From contig JAJPOQ010000041.1 of the NCBI GenBank assembly GCA_021232515.1, forward strand, positions 16,249 through 80,248: 64,000 nucleotides of DNA. Direction: 5' to 3'. The position numbers and the translations under genes are program-made. The notes below the pieces were generated by a model. That model was not told where the DNA came from. It did not search any database and worked only from the letters and a program-made list of their open reading frames with translations. Of this stretch, positions 44,660 through 53,106 are shown piece after piece. Each line of letters starts with the position of its first letter. Position 1 is the stretch's first letter. The stretch comes from Lentisphaeraceae bacterium (lineage in GTDB: Bacteria > Verrucomicrobiota > Lentisphaeria > Lentisphaerales > Lentisphaeraceae).

Positions 44660-45766
44660 CTATTTTGAGCGAAAGGAGTCTTTTGAGTAAAGTCTATTTT
44701 TTTCTAGAGTGCTATCAATAAAAGCAATACTACCAGTTTCGGCTTTTATGAAAGCTCTGTTTGAGTCACTTTTTACTTTCTTATTGAGGACTACTTCTCT
44801 GACGATACTTCCATTGCAAAGGTAGCGAATTGCGCTTCCTTTAGCCTTACGAGTGGAGGATAATAGCCGCCAAGTCTTTGTGGAGTTATCTATTTTTTCT
44901 TGTGAAAAAAGGAACGCGGAGAAGTGATGTTTATGATTCTTTCTTCCTGCAGCGGTTGACATCTTTTGCATAAAAGGAAGCAAAAATCTATTCACATTAA
45001 AATGACACCAATTATTTTTATCAATAGGGCATTTGTGACTTGTCGTGCAAGGAAAATGTATGTTGTAGTTTTTTTCGACAAGTTTATCTCTTACGGAACG
45101 CAGCCTTTGAAAGTGCTTGTTTGTACCGGGTTCTAGTATGAGTAAATGACTAAAGTCGACATCGAGAATAAGATCGATATTTGCACTGCTTTCGATGAGA
45201 GAGTTGCCAAAGATCGCTAAGGTTGGATCATCTTCTAAATAGGGTAGGGCTTTTATATCGTCCTCCCATAAAGAGACTACAAAGTCTGCTTTGATGTGGC
45301 TAAACTCAGGATGCTTTTGTAATTCTGAAAATAGTTTTTTGGCAATTGCTATATTTGTTTCCGAATGATCTACACCACGAATGTTTTTGACTTCTTTGAG
45401 TGCATCAGGCTTACATTGATAAAGGTAGAATAAGTATGCCCAAAGAAATGTTCCAGGACCACAGCCAAATTCAACGATGTTCTGAAGTTTCGATAAGTGA
45501 CCTAGGTCTGAACTATGATTAAAGGTGAACCACAGTTTAGGAATGTTGGCAGTCATGTAGTAGAGCGCATAAGATGTTGCTACATCTAGGTCATCCCAGC
45601 CATAGTCATCTTGTTCATACTTTTCCTGAAGCCAATTATTATTTAAGGCAATGAGTGGCTTAAGATATTTTTCTTGGCAAATGTCATCTGCATTGACATC
45701 TAAACTGCTAAAAAGCCAGTTTTCGTACCAGTCAGGGAATAAATTTAATTTTTGTGTAGTTCCCAT
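44660..45766 (-). CDS. Rsm22-like methyltransferase-fold protein
   Basis: A 368-residue protein. NIVEFGCGPGTFLWAYLF is a SAM-type loop, and IFGNSLIESS and LLILEPGTNKHFQ follow in the Rossmann domain. The zinc-type cluster PCTTSHKCPIDKNNWCHFNVNR matches the conserved CP...WCHF motif of the Rsm22 (mitochondrial ribosomal protein) family, whose mitochondrial members act in small-subunit assembly. Its bacterial role is poorly known; ribosome assembly is a guess. Its start overlaps the upstream epimerase-like gene by 22 bp. Confidence 0.75.
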   Translation of the reverse strand: MGTTQKLNLFPDWYENWLFSSLDVNADDICQEKYLKPLIALNNNWLQEKYEQDDYGWDDLDVATSYALYYMTANIPKLWFTFNHSSDLGHLSKLQNIVEFGCGPGTFLWAYLFYLYQCKPDALKEVKNIRGVDHSETNIAIAKKLFSELQKHPEFSHIKADFVVSLWEDDIKALPYLEDDPTLAIFGNSLIESSANIDLILDVDFSHLLILEPGTNKHFQRLRSVRDKLVEKNYNIHFPCTTSHKCPIDKNNWCHFNVNRFLLPFMQKMSTAAGRKNHKHHFSAFLFSQEKIDNSTKTWRLLSSTRKAKGSAIRYLCNGSIVREVVLNKKVKSDSNRAFIKAETGSIAFIDSTLEKNRLYSKDSFRSK

Positions 45767-46461
45767 GAAGTATACAAATCTCTAAATTGGTAGTTTTCTG
45801 GAAGTATGGATTTTATCTTATCATTGCTGATGATCTTACTGAGTTCTCTTTCACCCGGCATACGAAAGTGGAAATCAGCCTTTTCACCTATTTCCTGCCA
45901 GCTTTTCGCCTCGCCATCTGCGAGGTTGTAAATTTCGTTTGGCTTAGGGTTTTTAATTAAAACCTTAATGATATTTACTATATCATCTAAATGAATGAGA
46001 TTGAGCATTTTTTTAGGGTTGCGAATAAGTCCTTTAGTGAGCCAGCTATAAGGGTCTCTGTTTGGACCATATATACCAGCAAGTGCAAGTATTGTTGCTC
46101 CTTGAGACTTTAGATACTCTTCGCCTTTAACTCTTATCAGAGTTTTATCGATATCTGTATTTTCATCAATTCTTTGTTTCTGTCTCTTAACGACATAACG
46201 AGAAGTACTGGCAAGTACAATAAGGTTCTTACAGGAAAGAAGCTTTTCATTATAAAACTTCTCTACTTTTTCGACAGGGCAGGCCGGGAAGGTCCATATA
46301 ATTGTTTCAGCACTTGGTATATTTTTCCAAGTTATTTCATTCTCAAGATCAAATGAAGGTGTTTGTGGATTAGTTACTTTTCTTCTTGTACCTGTTGCTT
46401 CGGGAAATTCTTCACATAAAGCTTTGCCGACATAACCTTTACCAAGTATTAAAATGCTCAT
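45745..46461 (-). CDS. NAD(P)-binding nucleoside-diphosphate-sugar epimerase-like protein
   Basis: A 238-residue extended short-chain dehydrogenase. ILILGKGYVGKALCEEF is the nucleotide loop; GIYGPNRDPYSWLTKG and LIHLDDIVNIIKVLIKN are typical of YeeZ-like epimerases. The usual Tyr-x3-Lys is not obvious (TSRYVVKRQKQR is the nearest), so catalytic ability is unsure. Substrate unknown. It heads a two-gene unit with the Rsm22-like gene. Confidence 0.75.
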   Translation of the reverse strand: MSILILGKGYVGKALCEEFPEATGTRRKVTNPQTPSFDLENEITWKNIPSAETIIWTFPACPVEKVEKFYNEKLLSCKNLIVLASTSRYVVKRQKQRIDENTDIDKTLIRVKGEEYLKSQGATILALAGIYGPNRDPYSWLTKGLIRNPKKMLNLIHLDDIVNIIKVLIKNPKPNEIYNLADGEAKSWQEIGEKADFHFRMPGERELSKIISNDKIKSILPENYQFRDLYTSWELHKN

Positions 46462-46489
46462 GTTTTTCCAGTAGTGATTGTTTACCGGA

Positions 46490-47350
46490 CTATATTATGC
46501 TCAGTGAATTTTCCAATGAGTTATTGGCTATACTTTGTATTTCTTCCTCACTTATTCCATCTAAACCATATTTTTGGAATACTTCAGGGAAGTACTTTAG
46601 GCTATCTGTGGTAAATACAGATTCATTTATTGTTTGATGTAGAGCTATATATTTTGACATATATATAAGCTCACAAAGAGACCGGGCATCTTCCGGAGCT
46701 TCTTGAGGAGTGAGGTGCCAACGTACAGCGAGTTTGATTAGCTCTGGCATTTGCCAATAATCACAAAGTATTTCTCCGCACTCTGGATTGGATATACCGA
46801 TTAATTGCATCTCGGTTTCATATAGGGGCAGGCCTTCGTCTTTCATATATTGGACGATGTTTGCAGTAGATTTGGAGAAGCCAAGTTGTAAAACAAGCAT
46901 ACCTACACCATGGATTAAAGATGCAGTAAAGCACTCCAAACCTTTAGGTAAGTAGTAGTTTGGATTCTCTTTAAGACGTTTTATAAGTGTCTCGGATACA
47001 CAGGCCGTACACAAGCTATGTTCCCAGAAACTGCGCGAGTCATATCCAGATTTGCTCTCTGGAAAAAGGTTCATTACACTGTCAACTAAGGCTAATTGAC
47101 GGAGCATTTTCACTCCCAACCGGCCAGCAGCAACTTCAAGAGCCGTAACTTTCATAGTTCCACCAAACTTAGCAGAGTTTGCTACTTTCAGTATTCTCAT
47201 TGTCAGAGAAGGGTCTCTCTTGATAACACCAACTGCTTCATTTAAACCTGTTGTCTCGTCCTGAAGGACTTTCATGATGCTCATCGAGACTTCTGGGAAC
47301 GCTGGTAGGTTTTCTAAATTTTTTACATATTCTAAAATTATGTTTTTCAC
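46490..47350 (-). CDS. HDOD-domain signalling protein
   Basis: A 286-residue protein made of a single HDOD domain, a metal-free relative of HD phosphohydrolases that acts as a protein-interaction output in signalling and motility. Family marks are LENLPAFPEVSMSIMKVLQDE, IKRDPSLTMRILKVANSA and SLIHGVGMLVLQLG. GTG 47350 with GAG at about 10 bases upstream is proposed; an ATG at 47380 lacks a ribosome site. It is divergent from the flagellar cluster that starts at 47653, which fits a role near motility. Confidence 0.85.
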   Translation of the reverse strand: MKNIILEYVKNLENLPAFPEVSMSIMKVLQDETTGLNEAVGVIKRDPSLTMRILKVANSAKFGGTMKVTALEVAAGRLGVKMLRQLALVDSVMNLFPESKSGYDSRSFWEHSLCTACVSETLIKRLKENPNYYLPKGLECFTASLIHGVGMLVLQLGFSKSTANIVQYMKDEGLPLYETEMQLIGISNPECGEILCDYWQMPELIKLAVRWHLTPQEAPEDARSLCELIYMSKYIALHQTINESVFTTDSLKYFPEVFQKYGLDGISEEEIQSIANNSLENSLSII

Positions 47351-47652
47351 GATTATCTCAATAATGGATTTTATATACATAAATAATAATGATTCTAAAT
47401 ACAGCTTGCAATTATTGTGGTGAATTGTTTGCCTGTATCGATAGGAAAAAAAGTCTCTTTTTACCTAAAAGGGAAATTATTGCCTAGCGTTTCATGACCA
47501 TTTTATAATGTTGGTAGTTGACTTAAAATTATGTAAATTGTTTATTTTAAGTAGTTTGTGAATATTGTAATATCTTGGCATTAACGTTGGCATATTCGGT
47601 GCATTAACTAAAAGCAGAAAATTTAACGAATCGCTTTTAGAAGGAATGCAAA
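47351..47652 (+). promoter_or_regulatory. Upstream region of the flagellar cluster with a sigma-54-like site
   Basis: 302 bp between the divergent HDOD and fliW genes. TTGGCATTAACGTTGGCA at 47575-47592 resembles a -24/-12 element but has TTGG where TTGC is expected, so spacing is off by one. A TTGACT at 47518 followed after 17 bp by TTTATT is an alternative sigma-70 type pair. No other gene is present. Confidence 0.3.
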
Positions 47653-48168
47653 ATGAATATAACACAGACAAAGTCCACAACGTTGATGCTCAGTGCATGT
47701 CATCAATACAGTGACTTCGGCAATAAATTGGATGTTACTCTGGAGTCAGAAATAAACTTCCCTACAGGCCTTAGTGCTTTTGAGGATTATAAAACATTTA
47801 CTTACCGTAAAGAGCCTAGGCTCAAACCTTTCATATACATGCACTCAGTTGTTGATCCGAATGTTTCTTTTGTCTGTGTAGATCCATTCATACTAACACC
47901 TTCATACAGTGTTGAACTTTTACAAAATTCATTAACGAAACTTAGAGTAGATGATCCCAATGATCTTATCACTCTATGCCTTGTGTCTGTTGGTCGAGAT
48001 ATGTATACGACAACAGCAAATCTTATGTCACCACTTTTAATAAACAGCAAAACAATGATTGCTGAACAAGTGATAATGAATGACGCCTCACCAGAAATGC
48101 TCAGATATAACGTCTGGAACTCAATCGGTGAATCTTCAAAACCAACCTTCAAAACAAAAATAAACTAG
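47653..48168 (+). CDS. fliW: Flagellar assembly factor FliW
   Basis: A 171-residue protein. INFPTGLSAFEDYKTFTYR, FIYMHSVVDPNVSFVCVDPF and TANLMSPLLINSKTMIAEQVI are FliW blocks. FliW binds flagellin and, in other bacteria, the translational repressor CsrA. It starts 15 bp after GAAGGA and lies 10 bp before the flagellin gene, which fits control of flagellin level. No csrA is found between or beside them. It is longer than many FliW proteins (about 145-150 residues) through N- and C-terminal tails. Confidence 0.85.
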   Translation: MNITQTKSTTLMLSACHQYSDFGNKLDVTLESEINFPTGLSAFEDYKTFTYRKEPRLKPFIYMHSVVDPNVSFVCVDPFILTPSYSVELLQNSLTKLRVDDPNDLITLCLVSVGRDMYTTTANLMSPLLINSKTMIAEQVIMNDASPEMLRYNVWNSIGESSKPTFKTKIN

Positions 48169-48178
48169 GAGCACTACA

Positions 48179-49120
48179 ATGGGAATGCAGGTATTTAATA
48201 ACTCCGCCGCATTTAATGTGTGGACTAACTACTCATCAAATACAACGATGATGCAAAAGGCAATGAATAACTTGGCAACAGGTGTTAAGGGAGCGGCAGA
48301 CGATCCATCAGGGATTGGTATCAGTGAAAAGATGCGTAGCCAGGCTCGTAACGTTGCTATGGCTCGTTCAAATGTTGATAATTCTATTTCACTTATACAA
48401 ACAGCTGACTCATGGCTTCAAAAAATGAATGACATGCTAGCAAGAATGAGTGAGTTGGCTATCGAAGCAAATGACGGTACTAAAACTGCCGAAGATAGAG
48501 CCAATGTACAGATTGAATTCTCCGCGCTACAAGATGAGATCAAACGTGTTACTTCACAGAGTACTGCGGCAGCTAAATATAATGGTCTTTACTTATTCCG
48601 TGGTGGTAATGGTATCGCGGTTCTAACTGGTGATGGTGTTGAGACAGGTACGATTAAAGTTCAGGTTGGTTCAGATACAGACCAAACAGTAGACCTACAA
48701 TTAGTCGACCTTCAGGTAACAAATACTGAGACAATTGGTACAACTGTTTCTTACACATACAACTCAAGCAACATTGCAACTGGTTCAACTAGAGCTGCAG
48801 TTACATGGAGCTCAGTAGTTGATAGTAGTTCTATGAGTGTTGCGACCGATGGCTCAATTGGTAAGATTTCACGTGCAATTAACTTTATTGCAAATGCAAG
48901 AGCTCGTTTAGGTGCTCAGCAAAATAGACTTGAGCAAACTAAGTCAGCACTACTTTCTTATGAAGACAACTTAAGAGCTTCTGAAAGTAAGATCCGTGAC
49001 GTAGACATGGCATTTGAAACAACTCAGTTTTCAAAGTATCAGATTTTAACACAAGTTGGTAACTCAATGTTGGCACAAGCGAATCAGCTACCACAACAAG
49101 TACTACAGCTTCTAGGTTAA
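48179..49120 (+). CDS. Flagellin
   Basis: A 313-residue flagellin. The N-terminal D0/D1 part (NNSAAFNVWTNYSSNTTMMQ, ADDPSGIGISEKMRSQ) and C-terminal D1/D0 part (GALRASESKIRD-like stretch, STQF-equivalent ETTQFSKYQILTQVGNSML, ending LPQQVLQLLG) are both complete. The middle is short (about 145-215), so surface domains D2/D3 are small. AGGAG precedes ATG 48179. It directly follows fliW. Confidence 0.94.
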   Translation: MGMQVFNNSAAFNVWTNYSSNTTMMQKAMNNLATGVKGAADDPSGIGISEKMRSQARNVAMARSNVDNSISLIQTADSWLQKMNDMLARMSELAIEANDGTKTAEDRANVQIEFSALQDEIKRVTSQSTAAAKYNGLYLFRGGNGIAVLTGDGVETGTIKVQVGSDTDQTVDLQLVDLQVTNTETIGTTVSYTYNSSNIATGSTRAAVTWSSVVDSSSMSVATDGSIGKISRAINFIANARARLGAQQNRLEQTKSALLSYEDNLRASESKIRDVDMAFETTQFSKYQILTQVGNSMLAQANQLPQQVLQLLG

Positions 49121-49255
49121 TTGAAGAGAAGACTGTTGTAGGAAAGAACTTCCAGAAGTGGTAGAAATTTCCTGGATGAAGTAACGATAATGAGAGATTT
49201 TTGGACCTGGTATAAAAAATGAGTATATGCTCATTAAATAAATGAGGTGAAGAAA

Positions 49256-49609
49256 ATGTTAGGCGACGAAAGTTCAATTACATTACTGAGCAAGATGATG
49301 GAACTATCATCAAGTCGGCAGAAAGTTATCGCGAACAACTTGGCAAATGCTAATACTCCAGGCTACACCAGAAGGGAGTTGGATTTTGAGAATGAATTGA
49401 AGCAGATTCTATCAGAAGGAAACCTTAGAGACTTACACAACTTAGAAGGTAAGGTTGTCGAAGATGACTCAGGTACTAGAAGGAATGATGGTAATAATGT
49501 CAATATTACTAGTGAGATGAATGAGATGTCACAAAACGGAGTCATGTTTAGCTTAGTAAATAAAGCATTTAAGTCTCGAGTCGGCATCATTAAATCAGCA
49601 ATCAGGTAA
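49256..49609 (+). CDS. flgB: Flagellar basal-body rod protein FlgB
   Basis: A 117-residue proximal rod protein. SSRQKVIANNLANANTPGYTRRELDFE is the rod-family N-terminal signature, and the C-terminal helix (MNEMSQNGVMFSLVNKAFKSR) matches FlgB. GAGGTGAAG lies just before ATG 49256; a GTG at 49247 is part of that ribosome site. It begins a flgB-flgC-fliE set and follows the flagellin gene by 135 bp. Confidence 0.92.
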   Translation: MLGDESSITLLSKMMELSSSRQKVIANNLANANTPGYTRRELDFENELKQILSEGNLRDLHNLEGKVVEDDSGTRRNDGNNVNITSEMNEMSQNGVMFSLVNKAFKSRVGIIKSAIR

Positions 49610-49623
49610 AGGAGTAAAATATT

Positions 49624-50058
49624 ATGGGTTACGAATTAATACCTGCCGCGAGTATCAGTAGTTCTGGACTTCGAGCGGAAACATTGCGGATGGAAGTTGC
49701 AGCGAATAATATTGCGAATGCACAAACAACATCTCCAAATGGTAAGAATCTTTATCAAAGAAAAGTCGTTGTTTTTGAGTCTGTTTTAAAAGACCAATTC
49801 AATAGAAATTCTTTCAATTCATTTGGCGGAGTAAATGTCAAAGAAGTTGTTGCTTCAAACAAACAACCAATTGAGATATTTAATCCATCACATCCACACG
49901 CCGATGAAAACGGTATGCTACTCAAACCAAACATATCGCCGTTAGAAGAAATGGTGGATATGATGACTGCAACAAGAGCTTATGAAGCCAACTTGACTCT
50001 TATGAAAGAGAGCAAAAAAATGGCTGAAAAAACAATACAACTTGGCGGCCAGGGCTAA
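49624..50058 (+). CDS. flgC: Flagellar basal-body rod protein FlgC
   Basis: A 144-residue rod protein with the N-terminal SSGLRAETLRMEVAANNIANAQTT motif and the C-terminal MVDMMTATRAYEANLTLM block of FlgC. It builds the proximal rod with FlgB and FlgF. AAGGAG lies before the ATG and the gap to flgB is 14 bp. Confidence 0.94.
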   Translation: MGYELIPAASISSSGLRAETLRMEVAANNIANAQTTSPNGKNLYQRKVVVFESVLKDQFNRNSFNSFGGVNVKEVVASNKQPIEIFNPSHPHADENGMLLKPNISPLEEMVDMMTATRAYEANLTLMKESKKMAEKTIQLGGQG

Positions 50059-50096
50059 AAAGTGTATATTTAATTAACTATTAGAGGCTTTTGACG

Positions 50097-50420
50097 ATGA
50101 TTAATGAAATAAACCCACAGTCGGAGATGCTGCAGACTCAGCTTGAGCAACTGCAAAAACTTCATCAGCAGACTCAGGAAGTTTCGGGCGATAAAAATGC
50201 TCCGGCATTTGATGAGGTTCTCAGTCAATTAATACAAGATGTAGATGTCGCTCAAAAAGAAGCGGATACATCAATTAAGCAACTAGCGTCAGGCGAGTCT
50301 ACTAGTATACAGGATGTTGTCATGAAGATGGAAGAGGCGGATATCGCATTCCAACTTATGAAAGAAGTCCGAAATAAACTTTTAGAAGCCTACAAAGAAG
50401 TGCTTACTATGTCTTCATAA
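50097..50420 (+). CDS. fliE: Flagellar hook-basal body protein FliE
   Basis: A 107-residue adaptor between the MS ring and rod. APAFDEVLSQLIQDV and the C-terminal MEEADIAFQLMKEVRNKLLEAYKEV are FliE blocks. ATG 50097 is chosen over TTG 50091 since AGAGG lies about 10 bases upstream. A terminator ends the cluster; fliF and later genes are not present here. Confidence 0.92.
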   Translation: MINEINPQSEMLQTQLEQLQKLHQQTQEVSGDKNAPAFDEVLSQLIQDVDVAQKEADTSIKQLASGESTSIQDVVMKMEEADIAFQLMKEVRNKLLEAYKEVLTMSS

Positions 50421-50451
50421 ATGTGAAGATCACCTATTTATTTTTGTTGAA

Positions 50452-50485
50452 GAGACGCAGTCAATTTTGGCTGCGTTTTTCTTTT
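50452..50485 (+). terminator. Terminator of the flagellar cluster
   Basis: ACGCAG / CTGCGT stem with loop TCAATTTTGG, followed by TTTTTCTTTTTT on the + strand. It overlaps the 3' end of the convergent PLD gene. Confidence 0.82.
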
Positions 50486-50994
50486 TTCGAATGTAGAGCC
50501 TTTAACTTCAATTTATTCCATTCTTTTACATAGTGTTGAGCAATGTTTGCGTCATTAAATGAAATGATGTTTTCACTATTGTGCTTCGAAGCAGCTGTAG
50601 TAAAATTATAACTACCTGTAATGACTGACCTTGAGTCAACAATCAAAAACTTATGATGCATATGAACTCTTTCTGCAGTCGGGAAGAGGGTGATTTCAAT
50701 ATTATGCTTTCTCAAAAGATTTAAGATCTTTTGCCCATATTCAGACTCAGCTTGTTTTTTATCAACAATTATCTGAATGTCGACTTTCCTCGCTTTGGCT
50801 TTGATCATTGCTTTTGCAATCGAGAATCTAGTGAAGGTAAATATCGCCACTCGAATTCTTTTCTTTGCCTTAGCTATTTCGTCTATTACTATGTCTTCAC
50901 ATTCATTGTCGAAGTAAACTTTTAAGTTGTTATTTTCCGCCAGAATCAACGGTTGGAGAGAAATAAACAAAAGAAGAAAGTATTTTTTAATCAT
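50461..50994 (-). CDS. Secreted phospholipase D-family nuclease-like protein
   Basis: A 177-residue protein exported by MIKKYFLLLFISLQPLILA. It has one HKD motif, HHKFLIVDSRSVITGSYNFT (His-x-Lys-x4-Asp followed by GSYN), typical of single-domain Nuc-type endonucleases that dimerise to complete the active site. It may degrade extracellular or periplasmic nucleic acid or phospholipid. Convergent with fliE. Confidence 0.87.
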   Translation of the reverse strand: MIKKYFLLLFISLQPLILAENNNLKVYFDNECEDIVIDEIAKAKKRIRVAIFTFTRFSIAKAMIKAKARKVDIQIIVDKKQAESEYGQKILNLLRKHNIEITLFPTAERVHMHHKFLIVDSRSVITGSYNFTTAASKHNSENIISFNDANIAQHYVKEWNKLKLKALHSKKEKRSQN

Positions 50995-51087
50995 ATGCCC
51001 TAAAATCTATTTGAAATCAATTTATGAAAGTGTCATTTAGCTGACACAAAATTCCAAGTAATCGATAATAACTCACTAGGGAACATT

Positions 51088-52200
51088 ATGCCATTTGATA
51101 GCGGAAACATTTCTTTTAATGTCTACAAAGTTTTAGAAGATCTACCAGAAGATCACTTAGAAAAGTTTTCGACTTTAGCTGCTTGTTTACCAGAGAAAGT
51201 TAGTGATACACCAAACCTTGGTTGGGTCGCACGTCACTTACTTGAACGAAGAATTGATCCAGATACAGCCTATGTAGGCGACTTCTTACATCTTCATTTT
51301 AGAAGTGCAGTGAGAAAAATCCCTAAGTCTCTCATGCATGCAGAGTGTATGCAACGTGAACTTGCCCTTATGGAAGCTGAGAAAATAAGTTCTATAAGCC
51401 GCAAGAAAAAGAAAGAGATAAAAGAAGAAGTAGAAGAGCAGCTATTAAAGTATATGCCGCCACAATTTACTGGTGTTCCGATCGTTTATGATAGTCAGGA
51501 AAGCACACTTTATATTGGCTCAAGCTCTGTTAAGCAAAGTGATAATCTTATAAAGCTATTCATTGAAACTACAGGTTGTGAAGCTGTTCCTATGACACCA
51601 GTAGGTGAAGCCATGAGAGCCCTTGAGACTAACACAGTACAGTTTGATCCAATTGATTTTGCCGGTACCCAATTAAATGCTGCAGATGAGTTAATGCTCG
51701 GCAGAGACTTTTTAACTTGGATTTGGTATAAGGTTGAGGCAGACTCGGCTAAGTTTACAGTTCCAGATCTAGGGGAGTTTACAGTTGGTATAGATGGACC
51801 TTTAGTCCTTGTTTCTGAAAATATTGGTTCTCATGAGTCAGTTCTTCGTAAAGGTCTACCAACTCTTAGTCCAGAAGCTCACCAAGCGATTCGTTCTGGT
51901 AAAAAGCTTCGTAGTGCAAGAGTTTCACTTGTTAGAGGAGATGAAATATGGATCTTTACTTTGGATGCAGACTTCTTTATGTTTAAGTCAGTTAAACTTC
52001 CTGACGGTGAAGCGATGGATAAGATCGCTCGTTTCGAAGAGCGTATCGAATCCCTAAATGTCATGCAGCAAGCTTTTTACAGTTTGTATCATGAGTTTAT
52101 TAAGTCTTTATCGGGTAAAGACCGTAAAGCCATAGAGGAAGATATACACGATTGGTCAAAAAATAGACTTTATCATAATCCAGAGAATCACTCAGAGTAA
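51088..52200 (+). CDS. RdgC-like recombination-associated protein
   Basis: A 370-residue cytoplasmic protein. The segment SRKKKKEIKEEVEEQLLKYMPP, followed by IVYDSQESTLYIGSSSVKQSDNLIKLF and EAVPMTP, resembles the [21 protein letters not shown] to MVDCASAKKAEDTLALL region of RdgC. RdgC forms a ring on DNA and modulates RecA. The protein is longer than E. coli RdgC (303 residues), with inserts in the C-terminal half. The call rests on remembered motif order and is moderate. Its TAA overlaps the dtd ATG by one base. Confidence 0.6.
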   Translation: MPFDSGNISFNVYKVLEDLPEDHLEKFSTLAACLPEKVSDTPNLGWVARHLLERRIDPDTAYVGDFLHLHFRSAVRKIPKSLMHAECMQRELALMEAEKISSISRKKKKEIKEEVEEQLLKYMPPQFTGVPIVYDSQESTLYIGSSSVKQSDNLIKLFIETTGCEAVPMTPVGEAMRALETNTVQFDPIDFAGTQLNAADELMLGRDFLTWIWYKVEADSAKFTVPDLGEFTVGIDGPLVLVSENIGSHESVLRKGLPTLSPEAHQAIRSGKKLRSARVSLVRGDEIWIFTLDADFFMFKSVKLPDGEAMDKIARFEERIESLNVMQQAFYSLYHEFIKSLSGKDRKAIEEDIHDWSKNRLYHNPENHSE

Positions 52201-52658
52201 TGCGCGCTCTCCTTCAAAGAGTCACTTATGGAAGTGTAAAAATTGAAGGAGAACTCCGTGGCGAAATTCAAAATGGATTTGTTATTTTGCTCGGAGTTAA
52301 GCATGACGATACAGAAAAAGATGTTCAGTACTTAGTTGACAAATTAAGCGGCTTGAGAGTATTTACCGATACAGATGGGAAGTTTAACGATTCTTTAATG
52401 GATCGAGGTTATGAGCTTCTTATTATTTCCCAATTCACCCTTTATGCAGATACTAGAAAAGGGAAGAGGCCAGGTTTTACAGACTCAGCACGCCCAGATG
52501 TTGCCATACCACTGTATGAATCTTTTATCGAAAAGTGTAAAGAACTTGGTGTTAAAGTTGAAACAGGTGTGTTTGGTGCAGATATGAAAGTGAAAATCCA
52601 TAATGACGGTCCAGTCACTATTTTACTTGATTCAGAAGATAAAGTTTCACGACAATAA
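52200..52658 (+). CDS. dtd: D-aminoacyl-tRNA deacylase
   Basis: A 152-residue enzyme that removes D-amino acids (and glycine from tRNA-Ala) from mischarged tRNA. MRALLQRVTYGSVKI is the start motif, SQFTLYADTRKGKRPGF the active-site block, and NDGPVTILLDS the GP-motif variant at the C-terminus. The ATG shares a base with the previous stop, so it is coupled to the RdgC-like gene. Confidence 0.95.
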   Translation: MRALLQRVTYGSVKIEGELRGEIQNGFVILLGVKHDDTEKDVQYLVDKLSGLRVFTDTDGKFNDSLMDRGYELLIISQFTLYADTRKGKRPGFTDSARPDVAIPLYESFIEKCKELGVKVETGVFGADMKVKIHNDGPVTILLDSEDKVSRQ

Positions 52659-52812
52659 TATCTGAGAATACGGCTTTGATATTTCAATAAAAAGCCAGAG
52701 TCATATATAGCTAATCTCATCTCGCAAAATCTTGCCTTATCAGGGATAAGGTTTAATGTGTTTGCATCAATTTATTTTACATTAATTTTTTAGAGATAAA
52801 CTGGAGAAAATA

Positions 52813-53106
52813 ATGAGCCAGGATTTTGACGTTGAGCACTTTGCGAAGCTTGCAAGGCTTCACTTAAGTAAAGATGAAGTGCCTTCATTAAAAAAGGAAA
52901 TGAACGACATTCTTGGAATGGTCGGTGAAATCCTTGAGCTAGATCTAGATGGAGTCGAAGGGACTAACTTTGCTGTTACCATGGAAAATGTCATTCGAGA
53001 AGATGAAGCAGGAAAGTCACTACCAGCCGAAAGAGCAGCAGCTACATTCCCGGATAGTGAAGACAACTTAAATAAGGTTCCTGTCATTTTGGAGGATAAC
53101 GACTAA
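52813..53106 (+). CDS. gatC: Aspartyl/glutamyl-tRNA(Asn/Gln) amidotransferase subunit C
   Basis: A 97-residue subunit. DVEHFAKLARLHLSKDEV is the N-terminal GatC motif, and the C-terminal AERAAATFPDSEDNLNKVPVILE matches the end pattern. It stabilises GatA and links it to GatB in the enzyme that converts Glu-tRNA(Gln) or Asp-tRNA(Asn). GGAGA lies before the ATG. Its stop overlaps gatA by one base. Confidence 0.93.
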   Translation: MSQDFDVEHFAKLARLHLSKDEVPSLKKEMNDILGMVGEILELDLDGVEGTNFAVTMENVIREDEAGKSLPAERAAATFPDSEDNLNKVPVILEDND

